Counted from the stretch's first letter, positions 1 to 8,361 are shown. The stretch: DNA of 64,000 nt from Chitinophaga eiseniae (GCF_900167135.1 NZ_FUWZ01000004.1:496001-560000); one strand, 5' to 3'. The notes: generated by a model not told the origin, from the sequence alone. Numbers and translations: made by a program.

Positions 1-957
1 GTCGTTGGGGTTGATAGCATCCAGCGTGCCGTCAAACGGGAAATTGTCGATCACGATCAGGGGCCGCTTGGTACCATACAGGGTGGATACGCCGCGGATG
101 GTCAGTCCGTCGCCGGAGGCGCTGCCATTGTCCTTCCCGTTGATGAGCATGAGGCCGGGCACCTGTCCTTCCAATCGCTCCAGCACATTGGTCTGTACGC
201 GGTTGGACAATTGTTTGGAGCTGACAACGTCAAAAGCGCCGGTAGCCCTTTCCCGCGGTATTTTCTGGTAACCGGTGCTGCCGGTCACTTCTACTTCTAC
301 GATCTTTGCAACGGAGAGACGCATGCGAACGGTGAGGGTACGGTTGCCTTTTGCGGCGATCTCTGATCTTTCATATCCTACCATGGTGAATACCAGCACT
401 GCATTGGTGGCGTCGGCGCCGGGCAGCCGGAATTGCCCCTGGTCGTCAGTGGCCGTCCTGTAGTTAGTGCCTTTCACCATCACGGACACACCGGCAAGCG
501 GAGCGCCCTGCTCATCAGTGACGGTGCCGGTAATACCGGCTGCCTGGGCTGCCGCAGGTATTGTATTGATGCTCTTCGCTTTGATGAAGATGGTTTTGTC
601 TTCCAGTGACCAGGTGAGGGACTGAGGGTCCAGTACCTGTTGCAGGACTGCTTCCACGCCGGCTCCTTTTACTTCCAGGGATACCCGTTTAGATTCATTA
701 AGTGATCCCTTTTGAAAAAAGACAACAAAACCTGTTTGTTGTTTGATAGCTTTGAACACATCGGTCAGCAAAACATTCTTGCCGGAAAAAGTGACGCTTT
801 GGCCCATGGTGCGGGCTGACAGTTGTAGACATACTGAAAGTAGCAGTACTGCTGTTAGTTTCATGATTCGCAGTGGTTTGGTTGACCGTTGGCATCTGTC
901 CTGTTGTGGTATAGGCACAACGAGGCGGCCACCGGATTTTTTTCTGGTAAAATCCAT
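1..957 (-). CDS. SusC/RagA-type TonB-dependent receptor, N-terminal part (cut by window edge)
   Basis: The minus-strand frame is open from 957 to the window edge and encodes the first 319 residues of an outer-membrane receptor. In order it shows a basic N-terminal extension, a hydrophobic signal segment (MKLTAVLLLSVCLQLSA), an STN domain, a carboxypeptidase-regulatory-like domain (GITGTVTDEQGAPLAGVSV) and the start of the TonB plug (VLERLEGQVPGLMLINGKDN, then LTIRGVSTLYG). SusC proteins import glycans, peptides or chelates across the outer membrane with a SusD lipoprotein; the STN domain is the part that signals to FecR. The start is either ATG 957, giving the long N-terminus I associate with Chitinophaga SusC proteins, or the in-frame ATG at 864 directly before the signal peptide. 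The FecR and sigma genes lie upstream on the same strand, so this is a sigma/anti-sigma/SusC regulon. The barrel and any SusD gene are outside the window. Substrate unknown. Confidence 0.93.
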   Translation of the reverse strand, partial: MDFTRKKSGGRLVVPIPQQDRCQRSTKPLRIMKLTAVLLLSVCLQLSARTMGQSVTFSGKNVLLTDVFKAIKQQTGFVVFFQKGSLNESKRVSLEVKGAGVEAVLQQVLDPQSLTWSLEDKTIFIKAKSINTIPAAAQAAGITGTVTDEQGAPLAGVSVMVKGTNYRTATDDQGQFRLPGADATNAVLVFTMVGYERSEIAAKGNRTLTVRMRLSVAKIVEVEVTGSTGYQKIPRERATGAFDVVSSKQLSNRVQTNVLERLEGQVPGLMLINGKDNGSASGDGLTIRGVSTLYGTKRPLIVIDNFPFDGTLDAINPND

Positions 958-1021
958 AACTTTGATCTGGTTGGTTGATAAGGTGGTTGAATAAAAAATC
1001 TTGTCGGACCATTCCATATTG

Positions 1022-1054
1022 GCCGGATGTGTCGCAATCACATCCGGCTTTTTT
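1022..1054 (+). terminator. Strong rho-independent terminator shape, plus orientation
   Basis: Perfect 10-bp arms GCCGGATGTG (1022-1031) and CACATCCGGC (1039-1048) enclose a 7-nt loop and are followed by six T. It sits between two minus-strand genes, so the T-tract is on the wrong side to end the FecR transcript. On the minus strand it is a hairpin preceded by A residues in the leader of the SusC gene. Confidence 0.75.
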
Positions 1055-1122
1055 ATGGTCCTGGTGGTTGATTTATGTATTGATTTGCATTCGACAGATT
1101 AATTTTTTGTTTGAAAATCATG

Positions 1123-2238
1123 TTAAGGTTGAAAGACGGTCAGCACTTCGCCCTTCAGGCGAAAGTGTATCTCTTTTTGTTCCAGCTGTTTTAAGATCGA
1201 TGCCAGTTTCAGGTTACGTTGCATTTCACCTTCAAACCGTATGTCGGGTATATTTCCCTGGTATTCGATGCGGATATCATACCAGCGGGATAGTTCCTGC
1301 ATGACGGTATGCAGATCGGCATTGTGAAAGGAGAAGTAGCCGTTTTTCCAGGCGATGGCCGCGTCGGCGTCTGCAGCCTTTACGCTGATAGTCTTATCCG
1401 GCGCGGTGATGGTGGCCTGCTGGCCCGGTTGCAACACCACGCGGCCATCCTTGTTGGCAACGCGCACCCGTCCTGTAAGCAGGGTGGTGGAGACATCATC
1501 GGCTTCATAAGCCCGCAGGTTGAAGCTGGTGCCCAGTACCTGTATGGTGCTGCCCTGTACCGATACTTCAAACGGCTGTTGCGCGTGCGGGGCAATTTCA
1601 AAGTAGGCTTCCCCGGTCACTTCCACTTTCCGGGCATTGCCGGCAAACGCTATCGGGTAGCGGATGCTGGACGCTGCATTGAGCCACACTTTGGTGCCGT
1701 CAGACAAGACCAGCTGAAACTGTCCGCCACGCGGGATGTTCAGCGTATTATATTGTATGGATGTAGGTTGGCCGCCTTGCTGCGAGTAGGAGAGTACATG
1801 GTTATCGGACTTGGTGATGGCGGTGGCGCCCTGTTGCGCCAGCGTACCATCATTGGTGTCATCTAATGGGATGACGGTACCATCGGCCAGCGTCAGCGTG
1901 GCGGCGTGCCGGGCCGGTGCTATATCCGCTACCGGTGCAGGCGGTACGGTACCGGACTTTCCGGGAAATAGCCACCAGCCGGCGGCTGCCAGCACGACAA
2001 CAGCAGCGGCGGCAGCGGCCCACCGGTAGGGATGGTGTCGTTTTATCCGGCGCACCGGTGTTTCCTGCAGGTGAATCTGTTGTAAGAGGCGCTGCCAGAT
2101 AAGATCGCCATTGGTCGGGATAATTTCCCCTTTAGCTTCCATCCGGTGTAAATACTCTTCCAACAAAGCTTTTTCCCCGTCGGTCGCTTTCCCGGAGGCA
2201 CAGTGTTCTATAAAAGCAATAAAAGTCTCTTTGTCCAT
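1123..2238 (-). CDS. FecR family anti-sigma factor
   Basis: A 371-residue inner-membrane anti-sigma factor. The short cytoplasmic N-terminal part is followed by one membrane segment near residues 80-98 (WAAAAAAVVVLAAAGWWLF), a FecR domain (PRGGQFQLVLSDGTKVWLNA, later GEAYFEIAP and VLGTSFNLRAY) and a C-terminal DUF4974 domain (MQELSRWYDIRIEY). In the known family the periplasmic part senses the STN domain of a ligand-bound SusC receptor and releases the sigma factor. The sigma gene lies just upstream and a SusC gene with an STN domain just downstream, as expected. I chose ATG 2238 because it opens directly onto MDKETFIAF; a GTG at 2256 would add six residues. The gap to the sigma gene holds an inverted repeat at 2271-2288. 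Confidence 0.93.
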   Translation of the reverse strand: MDKETFIAFIEHCASGKATDGEKALLEEYLHRMEAKGEIIPTNGDLIWQRLLQQIHLQETPVRRIKRHHPYRWAAAAAAVVVLAAAGWWLFPGKSGTVPPAPVADIAPARHAATLTLADGTVIPLDDTNDGTLAQQGATAITKSDNHVLSYSQQGGQPTSIQYNTLNIPRGGQFQLVLSDGTKVWLNAASSIRYPIAFAGNARKVEVTGEAYFEIAPHAQQPFEVSVQGSTIQVLGTSFNLRAYEADDVSTTLLTGRVRVANKDGRVVLQPGQQATITAPDKTISVKAADADAAIAWKNGYFSFHNADLHTVMQELSRWYDIRIEYQGNIPDIRFEGEMQRNLKLASILKQLEQKEIHFRLKGEVLTVFQP

Positions 2239-2270
2239 ATACGTTATATTAGACACAACAAAAAACAGGG

Positions 2271-2288
2271 TACCCTCCCGGAAGGGTA
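2271..2288. promoter_or_regulatory. Perfect inverted repeat in the sigma-FecR gap
   Basis: TACCCT (2271-2276) and AGGGTA (2283-2288) are exact reverse complements separated by 6 nt. The site lies in the 80-bp gap between the sigma gene and the FecR start, the same place where the second sigma/FecR locus carries a CACCC...GGGTG repeat. It could be an operator, an ECF promoter element or an RNA hairpin. Confidence 0.45.
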
Positions 2289-2318
2289 AATTTTTTTTGG
2301 AGACAGTAACAGATTGGG

Positions 2319-2894
2319 TTATTCCCGGATGTAGGACAGTACTATATAGGCAGCATAGATACCAATCAGATGGTACTTTTTCCGGAAAAGCTGCATAGAT
2401 TTGGAAATGCGTTTCTCGACTGTTTTTTCCGATACCTGCAATTGCAGGGCAATTTCTTTATAGGTCAGATGCTGCTGACGACTAAGGCGGAAAGTCTCCC
2501 GGCAATCGTCCGGCAATGTATCGATCAGTAAGTTCAACAGTTGCTCGTTCTCCCTTAATAGCGCATGGTTCTCCTGCAGCAGGTCTATCGTTACTTCTGC
2601 CAGCCGGTCAAAGAAGCGCTGGTCGGTCTTCCTGTCGCGGATGGCGTTCAGTACCCTGTTACGGGTGGCTTGCAGCAAATACGGCTTTACGGCGGTAATC
2701 TCCTGTTCGTGCCGCCGCTCCCATACTTTGAAGAAAACTTCCTGCACCACGTCCTGCGCTACATCTTCCAGGTAGATCATCTTACAGGCGACGCGGTAAC
2801 AATCCTCCCAGTAGCGCTGGTATAATTTGGCAAAGGCTGTTTCATCATCAGCCCTCATTCTCGCTAAGAGCGCTATGTCACTGTTATCGTACAT
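2319..2894 (-). CDS. ECF RNA polymerase sigma factor (FecI type)
   Basis: A 191-residue sigma-70 family factor of the extracytoplasmic-function class. Region 2 is visible as FAKLYQRYWEDCYRVACKMI followed by VAQDVVQEVFFKVWERR, which binds core polymerase and the -10 element. Region 4 is at the C-terminal end, with FRLSRQQHLTYKEIALQL leading into a helix-turn-helix (VSEKTVEKRISKSM). Regions 1.1 and 3 are missing, as usual for ECF factors. It is the first gene of a minus-strand run with FecR and SusC, so I infer it drives the SusC operon when released by the FecR protein. ATG 2894 fits the family N-terminus. Confidence 0.94.
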   Translation of the reverse strand: MYDNSDIALLARMRADDETAFAKLYQRYWEDCYRVACKMIYLEDVAQDVVQEVFFKVWERRHEQEITAVKPYLLQATRNRVLNAIRDRKTDQRFFDRLAEVTIDLLQENHALLRENEQLLNLLIDTLPDDCRETFRLSRQQHLTYKEIALQLQVSEKTVEKRISKSMQLFRKKYHLIGIYAAYIVLSYIRE

Positions 2895-3168
2895 GTAATG
2901 TTGGTCCTGTAATGATGGTTGATGTTCAAAATTGGCTAAAACCCTTTACTGCGACAAGATAGGGCTTTCTTTTGAAAGAAGCGGACAGCGCAGTGATATA
3001 GATATTAATATGATATATTTGGATTGGTAAACGTAAAAGAAAACGAACAGATAGCTGGCTTTAAACGCTGGTGGCGCCGGCCCAGGCGGGCCGGCGGTTG
3101 CGAACAATAAAATTTCCCGGCGTACCTTTAACCGGTGAAACCATTAGCCGAACCTTAAATCAACAATC

Positions 3169-3762
3169 ATGTCAACGATCACCATGCAGGAAATTGTAGC
3201 CCGGTTCAACAACGCATTACAACAGGAAATACAACAACGGAAAGTAAAACTGCCTTATGCCTGTTGCCTCTCCACGGTGGGGCTGGACGGCTTTCCCAAT
3301 GCCCGTTTCGTATCGCTGAAAGAAGTGCTGGACGGGAAGTTTGTTGTGACCGGCGCATTGACATCGCGGAAGGGGATAGAGATTGAAGAAGACAATAAAG
3401 TAGCGCTCACCTTTTGGTGGCCGGAAACAGCGCAACAAGTGCGCATTCAGGGAGTTGCCAGTCAGCTCCCCGATGTATTGGCGGATCAGTATTTCAGTGA
3501 GCGGAACCGCGAAAGCCAGATCGTTTCCACCGTTAGTCAACAGGGAGCAATACTCGACGATCTCCGGATACTGGGGCAACAGTTTGAGCAGCTGGCACAA
3601 CAGCCGGATACAAGGGGTATCCCACGGCCGGAGAACTGGGGCGCTTATGCGATTGCGCCGTTGCGGATAGAGTTTCTCGTTTTCAGTGAAGCCCGTTTTC
3701 ATGACCGTACGTTGTATGAGCTGACTGACAGCGGCTGGACAGCTGTGAAGCTGCAGCCTTAG
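3169..3762 (+). CDS. pdxH: Pyridoxamine 5'-phosphate oxidase family protein (PdxH-like)
   Basis: A 197-residue flavoprotein of the PNPOx family. Known PdxH enzymes use FMN and oxygen to turn pyridoxine or pyridoxamine 5'-phosphate into pyridoxal 5'-phosphate in the cytoplasm. Visible hallmarks are the N-terminal strand with PNARFVSLKE, the FMN-binding part SRKGIEIEEDNKVALTFWW, the variable stretch QYFSERNRESQIVSTVSQQG, the substrate-side segment RPENWGAYAIAPLRIEFL and the late FHDRTLYE (usual form RLHDR). Length matches compact PdxH proteins (about 200-220). It may be a second, less canonical copy, because the C-terminus ends in VKLQP rather than the common RLAP. The stop codon overlaps that of the convergent UvrA-like gene by 4 nt, so the two transcripts overlap. 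Confidence 0.85.
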   Translation: MSTITMQEIVARFNNALQQEIQQRKVKLPYACCLSTVGLDGFPNARFVSLKEVLDGKFVVTGALTSRKGIEIEEDNKVALTFWWPETAQQVRIQGVASQLPDVLADQYFSERNRESQIVSTVSQQGAILDDLRILGQQFEQLAQQPDTRGIPRPENWGAYAIAPLRIEFLVFSEARFHDRTLYELTDSGWTAVKLQP

Positions 3763-6023
3763 GAAACGCCGTGTTCCAGGTATTTCCGCAGATAAACGGC
3801 CGTTGGTGTGTTTGCCTGTTGCAGCAGGTCGGATACGGTCCCTTCAAAGGTAAGCTGGCCGCCATCTTTACCGGCGCCCGGCCCCATGTCGATGATCCAG
3901 TCGGCACACGCGATAATGTCTAAATTATGTTCAATGACAATCAGGGTGTGCCCGTCTTTGACGAGTTTGTTAAAAAGCGCCAGCAGTCTTTCCGTATCGG
4001 CGGGATGCAGGCCGGTACTGGGCTCGTCCAGTACCACGACCGTACTTTGTTCTTTTAACTGCGTTGCGAGTTTTAGCCGCTGGAGTTCCCCGCCGGAGAA
4101 GGTGTCCAGCCGCTGGCCCAGCGTGAGGTAACCCATGCCCAGGTCGTGCAGCATAACAAAATGCCGGTGGAGCTGTGGCAGCTCCGAAAAAAATACCGCC
4201 GCTTCCTCCACGGTGAGGTCCATCACATCCGCGATGGACCGCTGACGATAGTGGTAGGCCAGTACTTCCGGCCGGAAGCCGCTGCCGCCACACACTTCGC
4301 AGGGGATCTCCACATCATCCATAAAAGCCAGGTCTATCTTTTCGATGCCGAGTCCTTTGCAGTTGGGGCAGGCCCCTTCGCTGTTGCGGCTGAACAGCTT
4401 ATTGCTGACGCCGTTGGCATGGGCGAATAGATTGCGGATAATATCGGAGATGCCGAGGTACGTGAGGAGGTTTGATTTGGAATGCCCCGCAATGCCTGAC
4501 TGGTCAATCAGCGTGATCTCCGGATGTTGCAGCGGCAGTACGTCGCTGATCAACGTGCTCTTGCCCGAACCGGCGACGCCGGTAACGACGGTAAGCACGC
4601 CGCGGGGAATCTTTACCGTGATGTCTTTCAGGTTGTGCAGTTTTGCATGACGGATGGTCAGCGTATCGGTAAATGTACGCGGATGCTGGTTATAGGTTTG
4701 GTGCCGGGCGAAGTAACGGCCGGTTTTGCCGCTGCTTTTGCGCAAGCCCTTAAAGCTGCCCTGGTAAACGATTTCGCCGCCATGGGTGCCTGAACCCGGT
4801 CCCATATCGATCACATGATCAGCGATGCGGATCAGGTCCGGGTCGTGCTCTACCAGCAATACAGTATTGCCTTTGTCCCGGATCTTCTGAATGATGCGGG
4901 AGAGATTGTCCAGATCGCTGGGATGCAGCCCAATGCTGGGCTCGTCAAAAATATAGAGCAGGTTCTCCAGGCTGCTGTCCAGGTGCCGTACCATCTTAAT
5001 CCGCTGCGATTCACCACCGGAGAGGGTGGGCGTCACCCTGTCCAGCGTGAGATAGCCCAGGCCGATAGTGACCATATGCTGCAGCTTCTTCACCAGTTCA
5101 GCGACAATCGTGTCGTACCCCGCCGCCTTAACAGGACGGATAAACGCCAGCAGCTCGTCCGCCGGCATGGCGGCGCAGTCAGCGATGTCCAGCCCCTTTA
5201 TCTTACAGGAAAGTATCTTTTCGTTGAGCCGTTTACCATGGCAGGAAGGGCAGGGCTGCTCCCTGACGATCCTGCTGATCTCTTTTTCCCGGAGCCGCAG
5301 CTCCCGGGTGTCTTTTTTCAGGATATCCCTTTCCAGGCGGGGAATAATGCCGGTGTAACGCACGGTTTTGCCCCATTTGGGAGAGGGGTGCGGCGGGACA
5401 TGCTCTTCCGCGTGGAGCAGCATTTCCCATTCGTCTTTCGTATAGTCGGCGAGTTTTTTATCATTGTTGAAATACCCCGATTCTGTATAGCGCAGCCAGC
5501 GGAAGCCACCAGGCTGAAAGGTAGGGAAGCGGATCGCACCTTCGTTGAGTGATCTGGTTGTATCTATCAACCGGCCGATGTCTATCTGCCGCGTTTGCCC
5601 GATGCCGCCACAGACCGGGCACATGCCCTGCGGGTGATTGAATGAAAACGTATTGGCATACCCCACGAAAGGCTTACCTACCCGGGAAAACAGCAGCCGC
5701 AGCGATGTGTATATATCCGTGGCGGTCCCTACAGTGGAACGGACATTGCCGCCCAGCCGTTTCTGGTTAATGATCACCGGTACATTCAGATGTTCAATAC
5801 TGTCCACGTCGGGCACGCCGAGGTGCTCCATCCTGCTGCGCACAAAGCTGTGCTGCATTTCACTCATCTGCCGCTGCGCTTCCGCCCCGATAGTCCTGAA
5901 TACGAGCGACGATTTGCCCGATCCGGACACACCCGTAAAAACAGTGATGGTGTTTTTAGGAATCTCTAATGTCAGGTTCTTCAGATTGTGCTGGCGGGCG
6001 CCGGTAATCTTTAGCGGATACAT
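3759..6023 (-). CDS. Short UvrA-like ABC ATPase (UvrA2/DrrC type)
   Basis: A 754-residue paralogue of the excision-repair ATPase UvrA, shorter than the usual 930-960. Two ABC ATPase units are present. Unit 1 has Walker A GVSGSGKSSL, signature LSGGESQRIKM and Walker B LYIFDEPSIGLH. Unit 2 has Walker A GVAGSGKSTL, signature FSGGELQRLKL and Walker B VVLDEPSTGLH. Zinc-finger cysteine pairs appear as CPVCGG, CPSCHG, CPNCKG and CEVCGG. Short UvrA homologues of this size usually lack the UvrB-binding region and include drug-resistance proteins such as DrrC; a role in protection from DNA-binding compounds is inference. The gene is divergent from a MarR gene with a shared palindromic operator, which supports inducible resistance rather than housekeeping repair. 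It overlaps the convergent oxidase gene by 4 nt. Confidence 0.9.
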   Translation of the reverse strand: MYPLKITGARQHNLKNLTLEIPKNTITVFTGVSGSGKSSLVFRTIGAEAQRQMSEMQHSFVRSRMEHLGVPDVDSIEHLNVPVIINQKRLGGNVRSTVGTATDIYTSLRLLFSRVGKPFVGYANTFSFNHPQGMCPVCGGIGQTRQIDIGRLIDTTRSLNEGAIRFPTFQPGGFRWLRYTESGYFNNDKKLADYTKDEWEMLLHAEEHVPPHPSPKWGKTVRYTGIIPRLERDILKKDTRELRLREKEISRIVREQPCPSCHGKRLNEKILSCKIKGLDIADCAAMPADELLAFIRPVKAAGYDTIVAELVKKLQHMVTIGLGYLTLDRVTPTLSGGESQRIKMVRHLDSSLENLLYIFDEPSIGLHPSDLDNLSRIIQKIRDKGNTVLLVEHDPDLIRIADHVIDMGPGSGTHGGEIVYQGSFKGLRKSSGKTGRYFARHQTYNQHPRTFTDTLTIRHAKLHNLKDITVKIPRGVLTVVTGVAGSGKSTLISDVLPLQHPEITLIDQSGIAGHSKSNLLTYLGISDIIRNLFAHANGVSNKLFSRNSEGACPNCKGLGIEKIDLAFMDDVEIPCEVCGGSGFRPEVLAYHYRQRSIADVMDLTVEEAAVFFSELPQLHRHFVMLHDLGMGYLTLGQRLDTFSGGELQRLKLATQLKEQSTVVVLDEPSTGLHPADTERLLALFNKLVKDGHTLIVIEHNLDIIACADWIIDMGPGAGKDGGQLTFEGTVSDLLQQANTPTAVYLRKYLEHGVS

Positions 6024-6038
6024 GGGTTAAAATTTTTA

Positions 6039-6067
6039 TTAACTTTGTGAATAGTTAACAAAGTTAA
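6039..6067. promoter_or_regulatory. Palindromic operator candidate between uvrA-like and marR
   Basis: TTAACTTTGT (6039-6048) and ACAAAGTTAA (6058-6067) are perfect 10-bp inverted arms with a 9-nt spacer. A second, nested palindrome TTAACT...AGTTAA also begins at 6039. The site ends 13 bp before the MarR start and begins 15 bp before the UvrA-like start, so a MarR dimer bound here would control both genes. Confidence 0.75.
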
Positions 6068-6080
6068 ATAATTTCAGGCA

Positions 6081-6515
6081 ATGGAAAAAACACAAAAAGC
6101 CTTTTTTGATACTTATACCGATTTCCAGTGTTATGTTATTGCGCAGGTCAACAACGGCGATTATAACGGCATAGGGGCTACGCACTACAATATGGTGGAA
6201 TACCTCTACCGCAACGGACCCGCCACGGGTAAAACGCTGGCGCAGAAATTCCACATCAGCGCTCCCGCCATCTCCCGCCATGTAAAAATACTGCTGGAGA
6301 AAAAACTGATCATCCAGCAACAAAGTCCGCAGGACCGCCGCCTCTTTCTGCTGGAGGTGACTGCCAAAGGCAAACACCTGGTGGATGGTTCGGAAAACCA
6401 GCGCCACAGCGTTACCACCCGCATCAGTAGCATGCTCCCCAAAAAGGAACTGGAACAGTTTACCCGCATCCTGCGGAAAGTGGTAGACGTGCTGAAAGAA
6501 GAAGAAGAGCGATAA
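6081..6515 (+). CDS. MarR family transcriptional regulator
   Basis: A 144-residue winged-helix regulator. The core reads TGKTLAQKFHISAPAISRHVKILLEKKLI (helix-turn-helix, quoted here in part as KTLAQKFHISAPAISRHVK), followed by the wing with QDRRLFLLEVTAKG, where DRR is the usual MarR wing motif. The last helices contain MLPKKELEQFTRILRKVVDV and end in an acidic tail. MarR dimers repress nearby genes and are released by small aromatic or oxidising ligands. The gene is divergent from the short UvrA-like ATPase with a perfect palindrome in the 57-bp gap, so it most likely controls itself and that gene. The inducing ligand cannot be read from sequence. Confidence 0.93.
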   Translation: MEKTQKAFFDTYTDFQCYVIAQVNNGDYNGIGATHYNMVEYLYRNGPATGKTLAQKFHISAPAISRHVKILLEKKLIIQQQSPQDRRLFLLEVTAKGKHLVDGSENQRHSVTTRISSMLPKKELEQFTRILRKVVDVLKEEEER

Positions 6516-6670
6516 GGTTGTGCCCGGAACTTCTCCATTGACAATACCGCATACGATAAGTCCATGATCACCTGGTGCTTGAAGTAACCATTGTTTATAA
6601 CGGGAATTACTTATTTTTACAGCTGTTAACCAGATAAAAAGGGGCTGTCACTATAGGACGCCCGTGTGCC

Positions 6671-7711
6671 ATGAACAAGAACTCCGAATACGAAAAAATG
6701 CCTAAAAGCCTGAAAGGCCTTCCGCTGTCAGAGAAAGCCATGCAGGACCTCAATAAACTAAAATGGGTGGTGACAGAAAAAATACACGGCGCTAACTTCA
6801 GCTTTGTGTATGAAGACCATCAGTTGTTATTCGCCAAACGCAAAGCGTACCTGCAATGGACCGATGATTTCTTCGGGTTTCAGGCAGTGGTGGCAGCAAT
6901 GGAAGAACAGATCGTCCGTTTGTTTGAGCAGCTGCAACAGGATATCCCGGCGCACCGCTACATCGTTTATGGCGAATTGTTCGGCGGCAGATATCCGCAT
7001 CCGGAGGTTGCGCCTGACCCGCAGGTGCAAGCCATTCAGACCGGTGTGTATTACAGTCCCGCAGTGCGGTTCTGTGCTTTCGACATCGCCGTGGAAACTA
7101 CGGAGGGGGATAAACGTTATCTCGACTATGATGCCGCGATGACCTATTTTCAGCAGTTTGATATTTTCTACGCAAAACCGCTTTTCACCGGTAAGTGGAA
7201 CGAGGCGTTGAATTTTGATACCCGTATTTCTTCCGCGGTGCCTGCCCGGCTGCAGTTGCCGGAGCTGCCGGTCAACCTGATAGAGGGAGTGGTGATCAAG
7301 CCGCTGCATCATTCCGGGCTCACCAGCATGGATACACGCCCGATCATCAAACTGAAAAATCCCGAGTTCGATGAAGAGGAGAAGTTCCACGAGGCGGAGA
7401 AATGGTCCTTTATACCAGAAGTGAGTTCCCGTGCCGCGCAACTTTCTTTCCTGGTAGAGGAGATGGCCCGTTACATCACAAGTAACCGGCTGTACAGTGT
7501 GGTGTCTAAAACAGGCCGGCTGGATGCTGGCAGCCCGCAACGGCTGGAAGAGGTGAGGAACGAATTCCTGGACGATGTGTGCACTGATTTCAACGAAGAC
7601 AGCGGCGGTATCCTGGCGGACCTGGAAGAGGCCGACCGCCGTTGGGTAACGGAGCGTATCGCTACACGCATCGCCGTATGGATGGCTGATCACGCCGGTA
7701 CGCCGGAATGA
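6671..7711 (+). CDS. Rnl2-type RNA ligase
   Basis: A 346-residue ATP-dependent nucleotidyltransferase. The catalytic lysine motif I is TEKIHGANF with Lys37 as the expected adenylate acceptor; KxHG is the form seen in T4 RNA ligase 2 and in trypanosome RNA-editing ligases. Motif III is IVYGELFGG, motif IIIa CAFDIAV, motif IV EGVVIKPL and motif V IIKLKNPEF. Length fits T4 Rnl2 (334). Enzymes of this family seal 3'-OH/5'-phosphate nicks in duplex RNA. No polynucleotide kinase-phosphatase, Hen1 or archease gene lies nearby, so its biological target (RNA repair, or reversal of nuclease-toxin damage) is open. An exact start at ATG 6671 is likely; nothing better lies downstream before motif I. Confidence 0.9.
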   Translation: MNKNSEYEKMPKSLKGLPLSEKAMQDLNKLKWVVTEKIHGANFSFVYEDHQLLFAKRKAYLQWTDDFFGFQAVVAAMEEQIVRLFEQLQQDIPAHRYIVYGELFGGRYPHPEVAPDPQVQAIQTGVYYSPAVRFCAFDIAVETTEGDKRYLDYDAAMTYFQQFDIFYAKPLFTGKWNEALNFDTRISSAVPARLQLPELPVNLIEGVVIKPLHHSGLTSMDTRPIIKLKNPEFDEEEKFHEAEKWSFIPEVSSRAAQLSFLVEEMARYITSNRLYSVVSKTGRLDAGSPQRLEEVRNEFLDDVCTDFNEDSGGILADLEEADRRWVTERIATRIAVWMADHAGTPE

Positions 7712-7731
7712 TCAGCCGGTATGGTTTCCGT

Positions 7732-8175
7732 CTATTGTTTCACCATGGTATAAGTCAGCCTGTCGCCATGGGTGAGCGCATTGTCTACATAATACACCAG
7801 TGTTTTGCAATCATAACTGTCGATGGCGCCCTGCAGTTTGCCATCGCTGGTAAGGGTTTTACCGGTTACGGTCCAGGTGCCGTGGTCCGTGGCTGGTTCC
7901 GCGCAGGCGGTGCCGGCGTCGTGATAGGTATAGGTACCGTTGCTTTTCAGCTCCATAATATCATCTTTCTCACAGGCTTCCAGGTATGCCAGGTAGTCGA
8001 TGGGCGCGCTGGACGCGTTTTCCTTATATTGTAAAGCTGTTAGTTTATAGGAGCCGGAGAGGCCGGCCACGCTGATATCGCAGCCGGAGGGGCTGCTTTT
8101 TTCTTTTTTACAGGCCAACAACAGGGTAGAAGCGATGATAACAGCTGCGGTGCATTTGATGGTCATTGTTTTCAT
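7732..8175 (-). CDS. Small lipocalin-like lipoprotein, unknown function
   Basis: A 147-residue lipoprotein with a type II signal peptide: basic start, hydrophobic core and lipobox LLLAC with the acylated cysteine near residue 22, followed by KKEK. The mature part resembles the short beta-barrel (lipocalin-like) lipoproteins common in Bacteroidota: LSGSYKLTALQYKE, a central LKSNGTYTYHD and HGTWTVTGKTLTS. Four further cysteines (at GCDI, EACE, TACA and YDCK) could form disulfides outside the inner membrane. It is convergent with the RNA ligase gene with a gap of only 20 bp. I cannot assign a substrate. Confidence 0.8.
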   Translation of the reverse strand: MKTMTIKCTAAVIIASTLLLACKKEKSSPSGCDISVAGLSGSYKLTALQYKENASSAPIDYLAYLEACEKDDIMELKSNGTYTYHDAGTACAEPATDHGTWTVTGKTLTSDGKLQGAIDSYDCKTLVYYVDNALTHGDRLTYTMVKQ

Positions 8176-8288
8176 ATGTTTCGTTTAAATGGATTTTACA
8201 GTAGTACCCCCGGCAGTAGGCATAGGGTTGGTTAAAAAAGAAATTTTTTTTTTGACAATGACCCAACCTTTGACAAAAAACGAGGGTA

Positions 8289-8321
8289 TTGTTGTTGGTA
8301 TTCGTATATGCGGTACTTTTA
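8289..8321 (+). promoter_or_regulatory. Candidate Bacteroidota promoter for the 8362 lipoprotein gene
   Basis: TTG at 8289-8291 and TACTTTTA at 8314-8321 are separated by 22 nt, close to the TTTG-N19-23-TAnnTTTG consensus with the last base changed. It lies about 40 bp before the start of the lipoprotein gene in an AT-rich gap. Confidence 0.35.
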
Positions 8322-8361
8322 CATGTTAATATTTATAATATATTAAGAGAACAGTCATAAG

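Noticed and set aside
698..1012. 104-residue minus-strand frame
   Set aside because: It covers the signal and STN coding region of the cut-off SusC gene in another frame.
3014..3021. TATATTTG as promoter of the pdxH-like gene
   Set aside because: Matches the -7 box, but the only TTTG upstream is 39 bp away, outside the usual spacing.
6827..7693. 288-residue minus-strand open frame
   Set aside because: Antisense to the RNA ligase with intact motifs; no domain of its own.
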